A stretch of 64,000 nt of DNA from Pampus argenteus (GCA_036937835.1 CM072876.1:196001-260000); one strand, 5' to 3'; counted from the stretch's first letter, positions 34,980 to 48,277 are shown. Numbers and translations are program-made. The notes: generated by a model not told the origin, from the sequence alone.

Positions 34980-36200
34980 TTTTATTTATTTATCCATAGT
35001 TACACTATGGATAAATAATTTAAATACAAAACAAAACAAAAACAAAAAAAAAAGCTGCCAGAACGTTTAAAAGATATCTATTCTGCCCAGAGTTGTTGCA
35101 ATATCCATATCTCCAGAGCAAGGTAAAAGTACCTAAATGAGTTAATCTATTCCATTGCTCTATTACATAGTTATGTAGTCAGATAAGTTGGAGTCTCTAT
35201 GGTCTATGGTTGTCAGGTGATGTGACACTGTGCCAAGAAAGGTCCCCATATTTTCTCAAATCGATTTTGTGCGTTGGGTTTATACATACAGAACTTTTCC
35301 ATCTGTAATACAAAAAGCATTTCTTTCAGCCAATGTGAAAAACAAGGTGGAGAAGTGGACTTCCAGGTCAGGAGAATAAGCTTCCTAGCCACGCTAGCCA
35401 CTCTGGCAGACAGAGCATCCAAACATGGCCATGGTTAGAAGTTTTAGGTCTGCAGACAACAAACTTATGGGTCGATAACTTGCGGCCAGTAGGGGTTTTT
35501 TTTTTTCCCCTTTAAAATAAGCGGGATGGTAGCCTGCATGAGACTAGGTGGGAGTTTAGATAACAAAAAAGATTCATTAAACATGTCTATTAAAATTGGA
35601 GCTAATTTATCAAAGAATTTTCTATACTATAAAATTCTATTGGAAAACCATCTGGACCTGGACATTTCTCTGTTTGCATGGAAAAAGCTGCTTGTCTGAG
35701 TTTACCAATAGTGACTGGTTCTAAAGTCGTAACAGACTCAGGATCTACTCTAGGAATGTTAAGAGAGCTAAAGAAGCCGTTGAGGGCAGAGGGGTCGGTC
35801 GTCTGATCAGAAGAATATAAAGATATATAGAATTGTCTGAAGTGTTCATTCATTATTTTGGGATCTGTTGTAACACCAGATGAGGTTCTAATTTGTGGAA
35901 TTTGGTGAGAGGACGTCTGACGTAAGTAGTGAGCAAGAAGTCGGCTTGCATGGCATCTCATCCAGCTTCAATATGTCCTTTAGGAGTTGTGCAATAAAGT
36001 CGGGGGCCCTCCACTGCAGCAACTTGTTTGACATTTTCTGCCAGATAAGAGGGAGCTTGTCTTCCTCCTCGGCTGATAACATATCCGCTTGTTTCATGCT
36101 AGCTTGGTAACGAGCAGCAGCTTCTGTTGGCAAGATATTCGTGTTACCCTTTTTTAATAAACTCAGCGATAAACACAAGGCAAATACTTACAAAGATAGA
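34980..36200 (-). mobile_element. Internally deleted L1 element
   Basis: Minus-strand frames at 35602-35961 and 35888-36178 resemble the L1 ORF2 region before and within the RT domain (NEHFRQFYISLYSSD; MQTEKCPGPDGFPIEFY). The frame at 35213-35422 resembles the ORF2 C-terminus (TSPPCFSHWLKEML). The palm region with the catalytic aspartates is missing between about 35450 and 35600. An A/T-rich 3' end lies near 34980-35050. Confidence 0.8.
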
Positions 36201-36648
36201 GAGTCTGGAATGCAAAATTGCGTTCTAATTGTTAAAATGTGTTGTGCTACGAGGAGCTTAAAAAAAACACGTCTACTCTGTCCGTATCTCACAGCGCCCC
36301 CAACATTTAACTGTTTAATGTCATTTTTTTTGTTATTAATTACTTTATGGTGGCAAGTAAGCATTTAATTACATAATTATTTATGTATTTATATTTTTAT
36401 ATTATTTTTGTTTTGGCCCTTAAAAACCTCCATTTTAAATCTATGGGTCCGGAGGTTTTGACAGTTAAATGAAAATATTCAGATGAATCAGAGGAGGAGG
36501 AATGCTGATTGGCTGTGAGCTCAGAGCTTGAAAACAGAAAGTGAAAGTGTTTGAACAGTTGAGATGCTCATAAATGAAACGGCTTCTCAGCAGCAGCAGC
36601 ATCAGCAGCAGATTTATCTGCATCATCAGGCTCTGGTTTATGTCTGCA

Positions 36649-36816
36649 GGAGGCCTGTCTGCTCTGGATACTGGTTCTGGTGAGTATGCAGGAGGCCTGA
36701 TTGCTCTGGATCCTGGTTCTGGTGAGTATGCAGGAGGCCTGTCTGCTCTGGATACTGGTTCTGGTGAGTATGCAGGAGGCCTGATTGCTCTGGATCCTGG
36801 TTCTGGTGAGTATGCC
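36649..36816. repeat. Four 42-bp tandem repeats, open on both strands
   Basis: Units begin with GGAGGCCTG at 36649, 36691, 36733 and 36775. Two variants alternate: units 1 and 3 encode GGLSALDTGSGEYA and units 2 and 4 encode GGLIALDPGSGEYA, so the array is an 84-bp dimer repeated twice. The length is a multiple of three and stop-free in at least one frame on each strand. Each unit contains CTGGTGAGTATGCAGGAGG, which looks like a splice donor followed by an acceptor. Confidence 0.95.
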
Positions 36817-37194
36817 CAGCAGGAGTCAGCAGAGCAGCAAAGGTACATTTATCAGAAGAAGAATTTCATTCATGATGGAAGATTATATTTACAGACAATA
36901 CATTATCCATAAGTTGAATGTATGAAATATTTTTAGAAATGTTCAAAAAGATTTCAGGATTCACAACATGCTGGCTACAGATTAATTAATTAATTTTGTT
37001 TTATTTCAAATAAGAAAGCAGAAAGAACATCAACACTGTCAAGACACAAACTCTGAAAACAGACTGATAACACGTGACCATTAAAACCTGAACTGTCTGC
37101 TCCTGTTACAGAGAAACAGGCAGTCAGACAGGTGACCTCATCCTGCCTGTAGCCCCACCCCTCCAGGCGACTCCGGGAATCAAGTGACCGAGAG

Positions 37195-40100
37195 ATGAAC
37201 GGTAGGAAAGCTGCTGGATCATTTTGAATTAGAAAATTAGAAAATTAAATTGACGTTGTTTTAGTTTGAGAGAGTACTGTGTGGAACGTGTTGAGTTTCT
37301 GTAAACGTGTGGACTTATTTAAAAAAAAAAAAAAAGCTTTTTTCTTAAACAACTTCGTTAAACTTTCGGATTCATGAATGTAAAATAATGTTTACAGTTT
37401 ATTTACCGTCACAGTGTTCTTCACTAAACAGCTGTAAAACTCTTACCAGACTGCCACAGCGCATTATTATTATTGTTACTGTTGTTATTATCATTCTATT
37501 TTTATTATTATTTTATCTTGCTTTCAGAGATTTATCAGAATGTTTTTGAGGTTCTCTACAGAACTCTGGTTCCCTGTCTGAGCCAGTTTAGAAAAGTTTA
37601 TTGCATATAAACATATAATAATATAAAATATAAAATAAACAAGTTGTGCTGAATGTTCAGCAGGAGGTGCTGAGGCCAAGGAGACCCGAGGAGGTGAGAG
37701 GAGGAGACTGCCCAGACTCAAGATCCCTGGAAAACTCAGGAAGATCTACGCACGGAAGAACCATGCTGCAGGTCCAAACCAACAGAACTTCAAAACTAAT
37801 AGAACATAAGAATATCAATAGAACCAACAGAACCACAGGTAGAACTGACAGAATAGAACCGACAAATCCTGAACTAGAACCCACAGAATATAATCAGGTT
37901 AGAAAACAACAGAACCTCAGGTAGAACCCTGTTGATCTGAACCAGCAGAACATCATTTAGAACTTAAATTATTATCTGCAGATTTTTCAGTTAACTTTTG
38001 TCCTTTCACTCTGCTGCGATGTGCTTCATACAGATGAGCAGCAGGAGGAGCCGCTGGAGGTGCAGTGGAAGGAGCAGGAGCAGCTGGAGGAGACCAGCAG
38101 GAAGCTCATCATCAGGGAGGAACAGCTGTTCAGTCAGGACTCTCCCAGTGAGGAGGAGGAGGACCAGCTGCAGAAAGAGCTGGAGGCTCTGCAGCTGCAG
38201 ATACTGATGGCCATCCAAAACACCTTCACCTCTTCCTCCTTGGGGGAGCTGGAGGTCCTGCGCAGCGCCGTGGCCTCCATCCAGCAGCAGGAGGAGCAGG
38301 ACCAGCGGTGGGCAGGTCGTCCTGCGGGACAAGCTCCAGTGTGGCGTCCTCAGAAGTGTCTCAGCCGTCACAACACACTGCTGTGTAACATGATAGAGTT
38401 CAGACTGAAGGAGGCTGCGGAGGATGACTCAGGAGGAGCCAACCAACTATCCTCACCTGTGAAGAGGGAGGTGAGTCCTGAACGTCATCACTTCATGTCA
38501 TGGTCTGTGGGGTGATGAGAAATAAGTTTGACAAAGGCCACAAAAAAATCACACTGAACAATCTGAGCCGAGACCTAAAATATGAAATTGCTTTTATAAT
38601 GTCGACATATGGAGTGAACCACACCAAGCGCTGGTCAGAAATTCTGACTTACTAAAAGTGTCTCTCAGTGGCTTTATGAAAAGCTTTTTAGAGGAAATGC
38701 TTAGCTAGGAACCTTTAGCACCACTTAGGAGAATAGCATTTAGTGGGATAAGAGACTTTGTAAATACAGGCTCTGGACTCTTGTTGCTGTCATACCTGTG
38801 CAGGTGTGTCATTTGGGGAAGCGTGTAAAGGAGGACCTGCTGATGGTGGTGAGGAGGGTGAAGGACTGTTACCCTCCTCAGATGGACATCCTGAATTTGT
38901 ATGCTGGACTCTATCATCAGAGATTCTCCACTCGGCTGACCCAGCTCGCTGCCTTGGGCCTGGAAGCAGACGACTGCAGCTACCTGCTGTTCTGGGTCAA
39001 CCACTGCTATCCACAGTAAGAGATGCTGACACACAAAACTGACAACAGCATAGTCGCTGTAGCTGTGATAGCAAACGTCTTATCTCCTGCTTAAAAAATG
39101 CAAGCTTATGATTAGTAAGTGAAAACTACCTTCAGTCAAATATTCAGGTGTGTGTTTACTCTTTCAGTGAAATATTAAAACACGTGGAATTGGACGGAAA
39201 GATAAAGACGACCTGTTTGGGTTCTCTGCTGCTGCAGGATGATCTGAACTGGCTGGAGGAGCAGTATCTGACTCACACAGAGGTGACCAGTCCAGCAGAC
39301 AGCTGGGTGCTAGTTTGTGCTTATGTTCACAAGTTAAACACTGAAATCATTGTGTTTATGTTGTAACAGTGTTTATTTCAAAAGAATAATCCATTCAGGA
39401 AAAATAGGTAAATATAAAAACAAACTATAAGACTTAAACATTATACAGTTAAACACATCAAACAGTTGGAACAAGTTTAATTTTCGATATTAATGTCTGT
39501 CAAATAAGACTTGCTTGTCTGATGGGAATCTAAAGTTATGGTTATGTTCTTGGCATATTTTGTGATGATCAGTTACTCATATAGAGCTATAAACATTCTG
39601 CATACATGTTAGCTTTATATGTTGATGGTTCTTATGTTCCAATGAGTTTAAAAAAAAATGATCATGCTGAACCAGAACTAAATATTCAAACTTAGGACAC
39701 TTTGTTATTTATGTCTGCGTTCTTGTGTCAAATGGACAAACGGAGACAAAACATGTTGAGTCGTTTTTCTTTCCTTCAGGACAAAGTGAAGTTGTGGCTC
39801 ACCACAGCGCTGAAGAAAGAAGAGGAGAGCTGGCTAAGCGGCAAGACACCTGAGCTCATCGACCAATACTACTTCAGTCCACTGGCTATAGATGTCATAC
39901 AGGTGAGACAGGGTCTTTACAGATGAGACACAGATGAGACAGATGAGGGTCCTTGCAGGTGAGACAAGGTCATTATAGGTGAGACAGGTAGAATAACATC
40001 AGTATAGCTTCTCTGTATGAAACACCTGTAGTTTAAACAGGTATGTAACAGGTTTTATTTTCCACTTCGGGGTGATGGATATATTCTGGTGTATTTCCAG

Positions 40101-42340
40101 GTGGTAGATGGCTCCCTGGCTGACTTCAGGCAGGTCATCAGAGACCAGAGCAAAACTGAAAGGATCATTGCTCACCTGGAGAATTTCCTCAACAGGTAGA
40201 CCTGTCCCGAACACACAGCACATGTTTGTATGTAAATACAGTGTTCACCTGTTACAGGTGTCCTGTGTTTCAGTTATAAGAAGTGCATGGAGGAGTTTGT
40301 GAAGGGTAAACACGGTAACGTCCGCTCAGTGATGAAAGCTCACCTGGTCTGCGAGGAACAGTTAAGGTGAGATTACCTGCTGCATCTCTCATGGAGCCAT
40401 CTGTGGTTTATCTAACAATAAAATCTACCTGTACCTGTGTGTGCACCTCTCCTCAGAGAATACATCACAGGAACAGTTGTGTCAGATCAGCAGAAATGCT
40501 GCTGTCTGGACACTCTGTCTGCCCTGAAGGATTGTGGGTACAGGTGTCTCATCTGTCCCAGCCATCTTAAGGTACAACTGTGCTTGCACTGATTAACTAC
40601 AAACATGATTACACTGACACATAAATACCAACATTATTATTGATGAGTTTTAAACTTCATTATCAAATACGGACCCTTTCCAAAAAATCTGAATATCATG
40701 GAAAAGTTTGTTTATTTACATAATTCCATAAAAAAAAACTAAAATTTTGCAAATTTTCAGAAAATGATTAAAATTGCTGTTAAACCATAAGAAGAGGATA
40801 AAAAAAATAAACCTCCATGAATCCACACAGGCCAGAGACAAAAGAGGCAGCATGCTCTTTACTGATCTGTACAACCATGAATACTCAATAGTCATGTGAC
40901 TTTTAATGGAAGAACATGTCTTAAAGCAAACAGCAACACCTACCTGTGTGTGGGCGTGTCTGTTCAGGTGTGTTGCAGTCAGCTGTGGACGTCTGGTTGG
41001 TTGGATGGGTCAATTTCTGTTGTCAATTCTCTGCTGGATTCTCTGAACCAACACTTGAGTGACCTCACTGACCTGAAACCTGCCTGCAGACAGGTGAGAC
41101 ACCTGAGGATCTGTCTCTTCTTTCTATCTGTGACAGTAGAGACGTATGCTGCCAGTTTATAATTTCTTTTTAGGCCCAGATCCTGATCTACCCTGGCTTA
41201 TATTTTTTTCTTTCCAATGTTAGTCTCAGGGACAGGGGACGGTTTGGAGGGTCTCTCTCTGTTTGTTTACCACCTGTCTGTCTGCCTGCCTGCAGGCAGT
41301 GCTGTGTGTCCTCCATCAGGACGTGGCTCTTCAGTATGTGAAGAGGATGATGAAGACCAGGAGGATGAGTAGAGAGCAGCAGCTGGGTGGAGCTCAACGG
41401 CTGATTGAAGACACCCGAAGAATCAACGACTTCTTTGCTGAGAGGGTGAGACCCATGCACGCACACTCACACACATACATTCAGTATGAGGATAGTTTCA
41501 TCTCTGATGAGGGTTGTTTGAGGCCTAAATATGTTCATCATTTGTTCTAAACATATCACAACATATGACTGTAAACATGTCAGTATGCGTGTCGTGGTAC
41601 TGCAGTATAACTAGTACTCCTGTAGTATTGCAGTATCAGTAGTACTTCAGTGTAGTGTTTGTGCCCTCAGGGCTGTAGTGACTCCTCCTGGATCAGTTCT
41701 TTGCTCTGCAGCATTGCTGAGATTCTGCGTCTGCAGGATTCTGGAAGTGTTCAGCTGGAAATGGTCTGTCTGACCAGGATGTTCCCCGACCTCAGGTAAG
41801 ACAGACAGGCAGAGAGACAGACAGGGGTAGAGAGACAGCTAGGCAAGTCAGTGTTTGCTCTCATGCAAACACTGACCTGAATCGGCTGTGTGAGAACCAC
41901 CTGGTTGCCATGGGAGACAGCAGGTGCTGCTCAGGTGTCATCGCAACAATACTGTGAAGAGTCAGGTTAACAAATACCCTGCAGCAGTAGGTCACTGTAG
42001 ACCTAAATGCCTGTGACTTCAGTTCACTAAAGTTGGAATACATAAACTCACCTTGTCCACCAGGTGTGAATTAGACACTTAGCTTTATTGTATTAAAGCC
42101 ATTCAGAACATTTTCTGTCAGAACAATAAAAATTGTTTGTCTATCCTCAGTGACACTCACGTGTTGGCACTGCTCTCTCTGAAAACTGGCCTATCAGCTG
42201 CAGACATTCGCTCCATCAGGCGCAGCGTGGAGGAGAACCACCTCCATGATGCCTCCTCCAATCACAGCCCACCATTCTTTTCCATGGTCAAAGTCAAATG
42301 GATAAATAGCAAGATCAACCAGATGGGGCTGCAGACCTGA
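37195..42340 (+). CDS. Exocyst Sec6-family protein, exoc3l4/tnfaip2-like
   Basis: Proteins of this family share the C-terminal Sec6 helical-bundle fold of exocyst EXOC3. TNFAIP2 (M-Sec) promotes membrane protrusions; EXOC3L4 is poorly characterised. Thirteen coding exons join in phase: 37195-37201, 37661-37693, 38034-38470, 38804-39015, 39168-39282, 39780-39902, 40101-40195, 40274-40366, 40457-40571, 40968-41093, 41296-41445, 41671-41795, 42151-42340. The product is 606 residues with TGA at 42338-42340. Exon 3 encodes an acidic, Gln/Glu-rich, coiled-coil-like N-terminal region (EEQLFSQDSPSEEEEDQLQ). Later exons give Sec6 features such as VKEDLLMVVRRVKDCYPPQ, LYAGLYHQRFSTRL, LLFWVNHCYP and DDLNWLEEQYL. 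The first coding exon (ATGAACG) is only 7 nt, so the start is less certain than the rest. The choice between exoc3l4 and tnfaip2 needs a tree; in human the two genes are neighbours. Confidence 0.88.
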
Positions 42341-44009
42341 CGTACAGCATGTTAGCATGTTATCAGCACTGTGTGTTCTGTGTTAATGTTTAAGGTACAG
42401 AGGTATGGTTAAAATAAGTGAAATTATGTAGAAAAATATAACAATCCGAACAGGTGTTCATTGATCAACCAACCAACCAGAAAGTGTAAAGCTGGGTGAC
42501 CTTTAGATAAATGAAAAAACTTTTACAATAACAAACATCTTTGCGTGTGGAAGAATCCCCAACTTTCATTGTACCCCCCAGTACAATGACAATAAAGATA
42601 ATTCTGATTCTGATTCTGTCCTGGAATGTTTTCCAATAATCTCAAGGAGCAGCATGGATAAAGCTGACAGGCCGGACACTGGATCATGCATGGCAGACCT
42701 ACTGTGACCAAAAAGGTTTAAACTAAATGAGAATGTGCAGATTTTATCAGACCTGAAATCAGAGCCAGTAATAAGTAAGACACACATTTCATCAAGGTAA
42801 TTCAAAGTGCTTTAAAACATAAAAGGCATCAATACAGAATGTAAAAGCAATAAAAAAGACATTTAATACAATCTCAAAAAGAGGAGACAGATAAAACTAC
42901 TAAATAATACTTAGAGTGCAGCGTAAGATTAATCAGAAACAGAAACAATTACTTTGGTTTTATCTTTAGTTTAATTAAAGAAAATTCCTGCACATCCAAT
43001 TGATTTGTTCAATGCACTTAGTCAGCATTTGTATTGGACCATAGTCCCCTGGTTATATGGTTATGTAAATGTGTGTGGCATCTGCATAAATATAGTATGC
43101 TATTTTGTTTTCTATAATCTGAGCCAGTGGGAGCATTTAGACATTAAACAGAAGAGGCCTCAGAATGGAGCCTTGTGGAACTCCATGTCAGTTTTGTTCA
43201 CTTAGATGTGTAATTACCTATAGACACAAAGGAGTCTCTGTCCTTTAAGGAGGATTCAAACAAGTTACTGTGCCAGAAAGACCGACTCCAGTGTTTTCCA
43301 CTGTTTGTGTTGAATGCAGCACTGCGATCCAGTAATACTAAGACTGAAATTCTGCTGCTCTGTGTTTAACACAATAGGTCAAATTAGTCTCACATGCCCA
43401 TCTTAAAGAAATAAGGACAAATAAGTTCTTAATTAAAGTAACATAGGATAAAATATAAAGAGACCAGAACTGTTGCTCCATTCAAAGGTGAAAGTGAGTG
43501 CAGTCTTTAAATAAAGAGCCATCAGGTAAATAAGGGCATGACAACAGCTGAAAACAAGAGCCAATTAATTATGAGGAACGGTAGGCAGAGGAAGTGTGAT
43601 AAAGGAAGTGAGGTAGGTGAGGAAAGGAAATGGAAAAATTAATTCCATTTCATTACTAAATACTAATATAATAATATATTAATAAATTTAAACTGTATTG
43701 GAAATGCTCTGGCAATATGTAAAAATACACTAGTAGACTAAAGTAGATGTATTTGTACTCTAATAAGGTTAAATTTTATGTTCACTCAAAGTGCACAGCA
43801 AGCGAAAATATTCAATTATTAGTACGTTAAGTAAAGTTGTTACATTTTAGCACAGTGAAGTATACTTAATACAATTAAAGCTGGGCTTTTAGTACAACTT
43901 TAATACTATTTAAGTGTAATAAGTACACATTTTAGTAGACTTTAAGTACATTATTAAATAGACTGGATGCAAGTATACTATAACAGTGTGCTGATGCATA
44001 CTAATATAT
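42341..44009 (-). mobile_element. Sec6-gene downstream region with degenerate LINE sequence
   Basis: At 42580-42622 an ACAATAAAGATAATTCTGATTCTGATTCTG-type LINE tail is present (plus orientation). From about 42790 to 43440 the minus strand carries a decayed L2-type polymerase. CGVPQGSILRPLLFN is at about 43150-43190 and a YADA box is at about 43080. Positions 43440-44009 are AT-rich with nothing recognised. Confidence 0.65.
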
Positions 44010-44282
44010 GAGTGTACAATATGTGTGTGTTGATTTGTTCTGTACATGTGACATCATTGCACGTCTGTCCGTCCTGGGAGAGGGATCCCTCCTCTGTGGC
44101 TCTTCCTGAGGTTTCTTCCACCTTTTTCCCTGTTAAAAGGTTTTTTGGTGGACAAGTTTTTCCTCACTAATCGAGGGTCTAAGGACAGAGGGTGTCACTC
44201 CCTGTACAGATTGTAAAGCCCTCTGAGACAAATGTATTTTGTGATTTTGGGCTATATAAATAAAATTTGATTTGATTTGATT
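44010..44282 (+). mobile_element. LINE family B 3' UTR fragment with TTTGA tail
   Basis: It begins near GTGTACAATATGTGTGTGTTG, runs through GGACAGAGGGTGTCACTCC, and ends with AAATTTGATTTGATTTGATT. It is nearly the same sequence as 61350-61620 and the reverse of 50968-51240. Confidence 0.9.
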
Positions 44283-44732
44283 AATATTTAGGATACTTTA
44301 TTGTATTTTTTTTTTACTCTGATATGCTCTGACTCTGTAGCGTTTAAATGTACAATTTGGAAATACTGGAATATATTTTAAATAGTACATTAGTAAAACG
44401 TTTATTTTCACATCCAACAATACAACTGTTTACTAACAAGTTCAACACATCAACTTAAAAGCTGATGGTGTTTCAGTTGCTTTCACTACTAGAACATCAG
44501 TTATTGCAGGTTTTACTTTAAATAAACACAAACCGTATTTCTGGTTTGATGAATCATTCTGACAGTAAATTGTAAAACAGTTTGTTGACATACAAACATT
44601 ATTTTATTCAAACTGTCAAGAGACACTTTTAGCTTCAGGATGTTTTGTGAACACGACTCTGGACTCTATATTAACAACACTCTGTGTTGAATGAAGACAG
44701 TGCAGCAGCAGGTATTTTGGGACCACAGAGAC

Positions 44733-44738
44733 TTTATT
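44733..44738 (-). terminator. Candidate polyadenylation signal of ckb
   Basis: AATAAA on the minus strand, about 195 bp after the ckb stop codon. Position and spacing suit a short 3' UTR; the cleavage site itself was not identified. Confidence 0.55.
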
Positions 44739-44933
44739 AGATAATTCAGGTGTTAGATGTGTCCAACAGGTTGAGACAGGAAATAGAAAATCCTTCACCT
44801 GTTGGCAGACTGAAGTCTAACTGAGCAACTCTACATGTCCTGCAGCTTCAGGACAGTTTCTGTTACACTGAGGGGTAGTGAGGGGGGTTTGTGAGGGGGT
44901 GCTGTCAGAGGTCAAAGGTTACAGTGACACAGT

Positions 44934-47018
44934 TCACTTCTGCTCAGGCATCAGGTCGTCGATGCTCTCTCCGGCCTCCAGACGCTTCTCCATGTCCACC
45001 AGCAGGTTGACTCCGTCCACCACCATCTGGACCAGCTCCACCTCTGAGAAGCCCAGCCGGTCTGCATTTGAGATGTCAAAGACACCGCCCACTGCCGCTG
45101 TGTCCACGCCACCTGTGGACACAGGCATGAAGTGATGTCACACAAAATAAGCTTATAAACACGTCACTTAAAAACTACTAACTTCTAAAGACTTTTTTGT
45201 CTCTTTCTCTACCTGTGCGTCTGTGTACCTGTGCATTTCTACCTGTGCGTCTGCTTACCTGTGCCTCTCTTCTGCAGCCTCAGTCTCTTGAGGACATCTC
45301 CAAACTTCTCATTCTTGCTCAAGTTGGGCAGCTTGACGTGGACTCCAGCCCGCAGCCCCGTCCCCAGGTTGGATGGACAGGTGAGGATGTAGCCCAGGTG
45401 TTCGTTCCACATGAACTCATGGCCTTTCTCCTTAAACAGGCCCTCGATCTGCATACAAATAGAAAGAGGGAGACAGGTGTTCAGGTAACGAGTTTCTGTC
45501 CAGTGAACAAGCACCTGTCCTAGAAACAGGGAGTGTGCGCAGGTGTTCACCTTGGTGAGTCCCGTGCAGAAGCGGGTGAACACCTCCCTCATGTTGCCTC
45601 CTTTCTGCATGCTGATGACACGCAGGTGATCCTCCTCGTTCACCCAGACCAGGAAGGTCTTGTTGTCATTGTGCCTGCAAAGCAATGAGAGCAGAGCGTT
45701 AACCGGCAACAAACAGACACAACAGGAAGTCTGTGAACACATCCATCTTCAACATCTTTCCAGATGAGCTGGTCATGATGTTCAGGACATCTGAAGCATC
45801 AGCTGACATTCTGTCAGTGTTTGGGTACGTCTGTCTTGACGTCTTGTTTATCCAACTCAGTTTTATCTGATGTCAAACATTGAAAAGCTGATTGAATTAA
45901 AAATGAAATGGATGCCTAGCTCCTGACTAAGGTACACCCCCACTCAGAGGTCATACTAACCAGATGCCGCGGCCGTCGGGCCAGTCGCGGGCCATACCAG
46001 ACGCCAGCAGCAGTGGGGAGACGGGTTTATCGAACAGGAAGTGGTCATCGATGAGCTGCTGCTGCTCCTCTTCCGTCATGTTCTTCAGAGCGTAGTACTT
46101 CCCCTTCAAGTCTCCGTCCAGGATGTCCAGACCTGTAGACATTAGACACACACACAGGAGGTCAAACGGATGCAACAGTGCCTACTGGAAAGAAGGTACA
46201 TTTAGGATTTTGGCCAAACTTAATTTCATAGTCTCATAGTTTCTTGTAATGTCCCACAAAGGAAAGCATTAATTGTACTGAGATATTTTCACGGTTTATA
46301 CTTAGTTGTTAGATTTGTCTTTGAGTATCAAAGAAGAATTTCTGTTATGATGTGACAGATAGTAAAGTTTCTTGCTGGTTTAAACGAAACGATTCTTTGA
46401 AGGAGTCAAATGCTGATTGTTGTTTTCAGGAAACTTCATAGAGAGGAAGTGACTGAATTGTAAAATAAAGTATCAACCGTAAATTAAAAGTAAATATAAC
46501 AGATTTTTTTAACAGATCTCTTTATTGCAGCCTGAACTTTACAATCTAGTTAGTTTTTTTTAATTTTACATCTGGGTTCATTTTCCAAGCTAATTAATAA
46601 TAGTTAATAATCTCTCCGTCTGTCACTCTGTATTAATACTGCCAAAGAGAAGAGCCTGCAGTCTGTTCTGATCCAGTCAAGTTTCATTTCAGGCTCAGAG
46701 CTCTCGGCCTCATCAAGAGGCTCAGCAGGATGACTCTGAACTCTCCGTTATGTAACAGTTTGATCTGCTGCTGTGCGATCTACACTGAGGCATGATGGGA
46801 AAATATCTAGATAAAGACTTTTTCTGTTCAGCTGAAATAAAAACACACGGATGAAGCTCAGTTCTTCAGCTGGCAGAGAAGCAGCAGGGGGTAATGCAGG
46901 GCCATCATGGTGTCCTCAACCCTAACCCTGCCTGAAGAAGAAGGTCAATAGAGGAACTGATCCTAACAGTATTTTATACATTTTGAGTTCCTCGGCTGCT
47001 GTACAAGTTGATGCAAAC

Positions 47019-47049
<31 letters not shown>

Positions 47050-47267
47050 GGTGGGCCGTTAACTGCGTTAACCCGGCCGTTAACCCACCCATAAAAAATA
47101 CCGCTACCGTTAATCTATTATCAAAATTGGGTTTGGAGCTGGGTCCAATGATAAACTTTTGGTCAGTACTTAGGTACTTCGCATTATGAATTATTATTCT
47201 AGATTTAAAAAAATGTATCTATGCCCACCACACACACACACATATATATATATATACACATACATAC

Positions 47268-47321
<54 letters not shown>

Positions 47322-48277
47322 AGTTTGCATTATATATATAAAATGATGTCATACTTTCAATGGAGAGGTTCTCGATGGCACGTCGTTCTCCGCGACTGCA
47401 GTGCGGCGGCAGACAGAACCCACGGATACTCCGTCCAGTCCGAACCCGGGAGCTCAGAACATAGTTTGGATCCAGATCATCTCCGCCCTGAAACACACAA
47501 ATGATAACCAGTAGAATCACAGCAGATCAACCGTCCAGTTAAATCAATCAGAGCTGACGAACTGCATGATGTCATTCAAAGAGCCTAAGATATCAGGTAA
47601 AAGGAGTTCTGATTGGGCCTGTTTGGTTTTACCTGCAGGTTTTCGGCATTCAGGTCCGTCTTGTGTTTGTCTGATGGTTTGTATCCTCCATGGCGGTCTT
47701 CGATCACAGGGTCCAACAGCTCTTTGAACACTTCGTATGTCTCCTCGTCTCCTGCAACGCAGCCCACTGTCATGATGAACGGATGACCTGCAGGGACACA
47801 AAATATCCGATCAGTTCACTCTGAACTCCCTCACTGGTGGCTAGTAAATTCACTCGTTAGTTTATCTGTATATGTCTTATTTTCTTATTGTAATTGGAAT
47901 GATTGTTTACTGAAATGTTTTCCTTAACAAATTAAGTTGAATTTGATGATGAGGATCAGTTATGAAGTAAACGTGCCCCTCCCTTGCTGTGGGGGAATTA
48001 ATCTGATCTAATGATCCAATGAAAGGGTTCATTATCGAGCAGCAGCTGAACACAAGTGGTTACCTGGTCTAGAGGAGGGGTTACCTGGGTTGTCGACTCC
48101 GGTCTGGATGACATCGTCCAGAGTGAATCCACTGGGCGTCTCCTTGTCGCGCAGGTTGCCATACATGTCAGATGTGAGCACCTTGGCCATGTGGTTGTTG
48201 TGCTGGCTGAGGTCGGGGTACTCCTGCTCCGCCGAGTAGTTCATCTTCAGCTTGTTGTGTGTATTTCCGAAAGGCAT
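44934..48277 (-). CDS. ckb: Creatine kinase, brain-type (cytosolic)
   Basis: Creatine kinase reversibly transfers phosphate between ATP and creatine and buffers ATP in cytosol; it works as a dimer. Seven coding exons join in phase: 48085-48277, 47633-47787, 47355-47487, 45961-46132, 45551-45674, 45259-45448 and 44934-45112. They total 1146 bp, or 381 residues, the family's exact length. The N-terminus reads MPFGNTHNKLK. FTLDDVIQTGVDNPG, GFCLPPHCSRGERRAIE, LASGMARDWPDGRGIW and NEEDHLRVISMQKGGNM are all intact, as is the active-site cysteine in ILTCPSNLGTGLRAG. The brain rather than muscle isoform is favoured by position and overall likeness. The ATG at 48275-48277 begins 15 nt after a splice acceptor (exon start 48292), so exon 1 is non-coding. 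A likely AATAAA lies on the minus strand at 44733-44738. It converges on the Sec6 gene. Confidence 0.97.
47010..47330. repeat. CA and TA microsatellites in ckb intron 3
   Basis: (CA)n lies at about 47022-47045, (CA)n(TA)n at about 47228-47275, and (TA)n to 47307 followed by (TG)n to 47321. Between them, 47047-47120 (GGTGGGCCGTTAACTGCGTT) resembles a fish DNA-transposon end, but I could not define the element. Confidence 0.8.

Noticed and set aside
36465..36848. Minus-strand frame with YSPEPGSRA repeats
   Set aside because: It is the antisense reading of the 42-bp repeat, with no splice context or downstream gene on that strand.
38006..38371. Leu-rich minus-strand frame
   Set aside because: It is antisense to exon 3 of the Sec6-family gene, where CAG/GAG codons read as Leu in reverse.
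47047..47200. Possible DNA-transposon end (GGTGGGCCGTTAACTGCG)
   Set aside because: Looks familiar as a fish repeat, but no matching second terminus or target duplication could be found, so it is not listed as an element.
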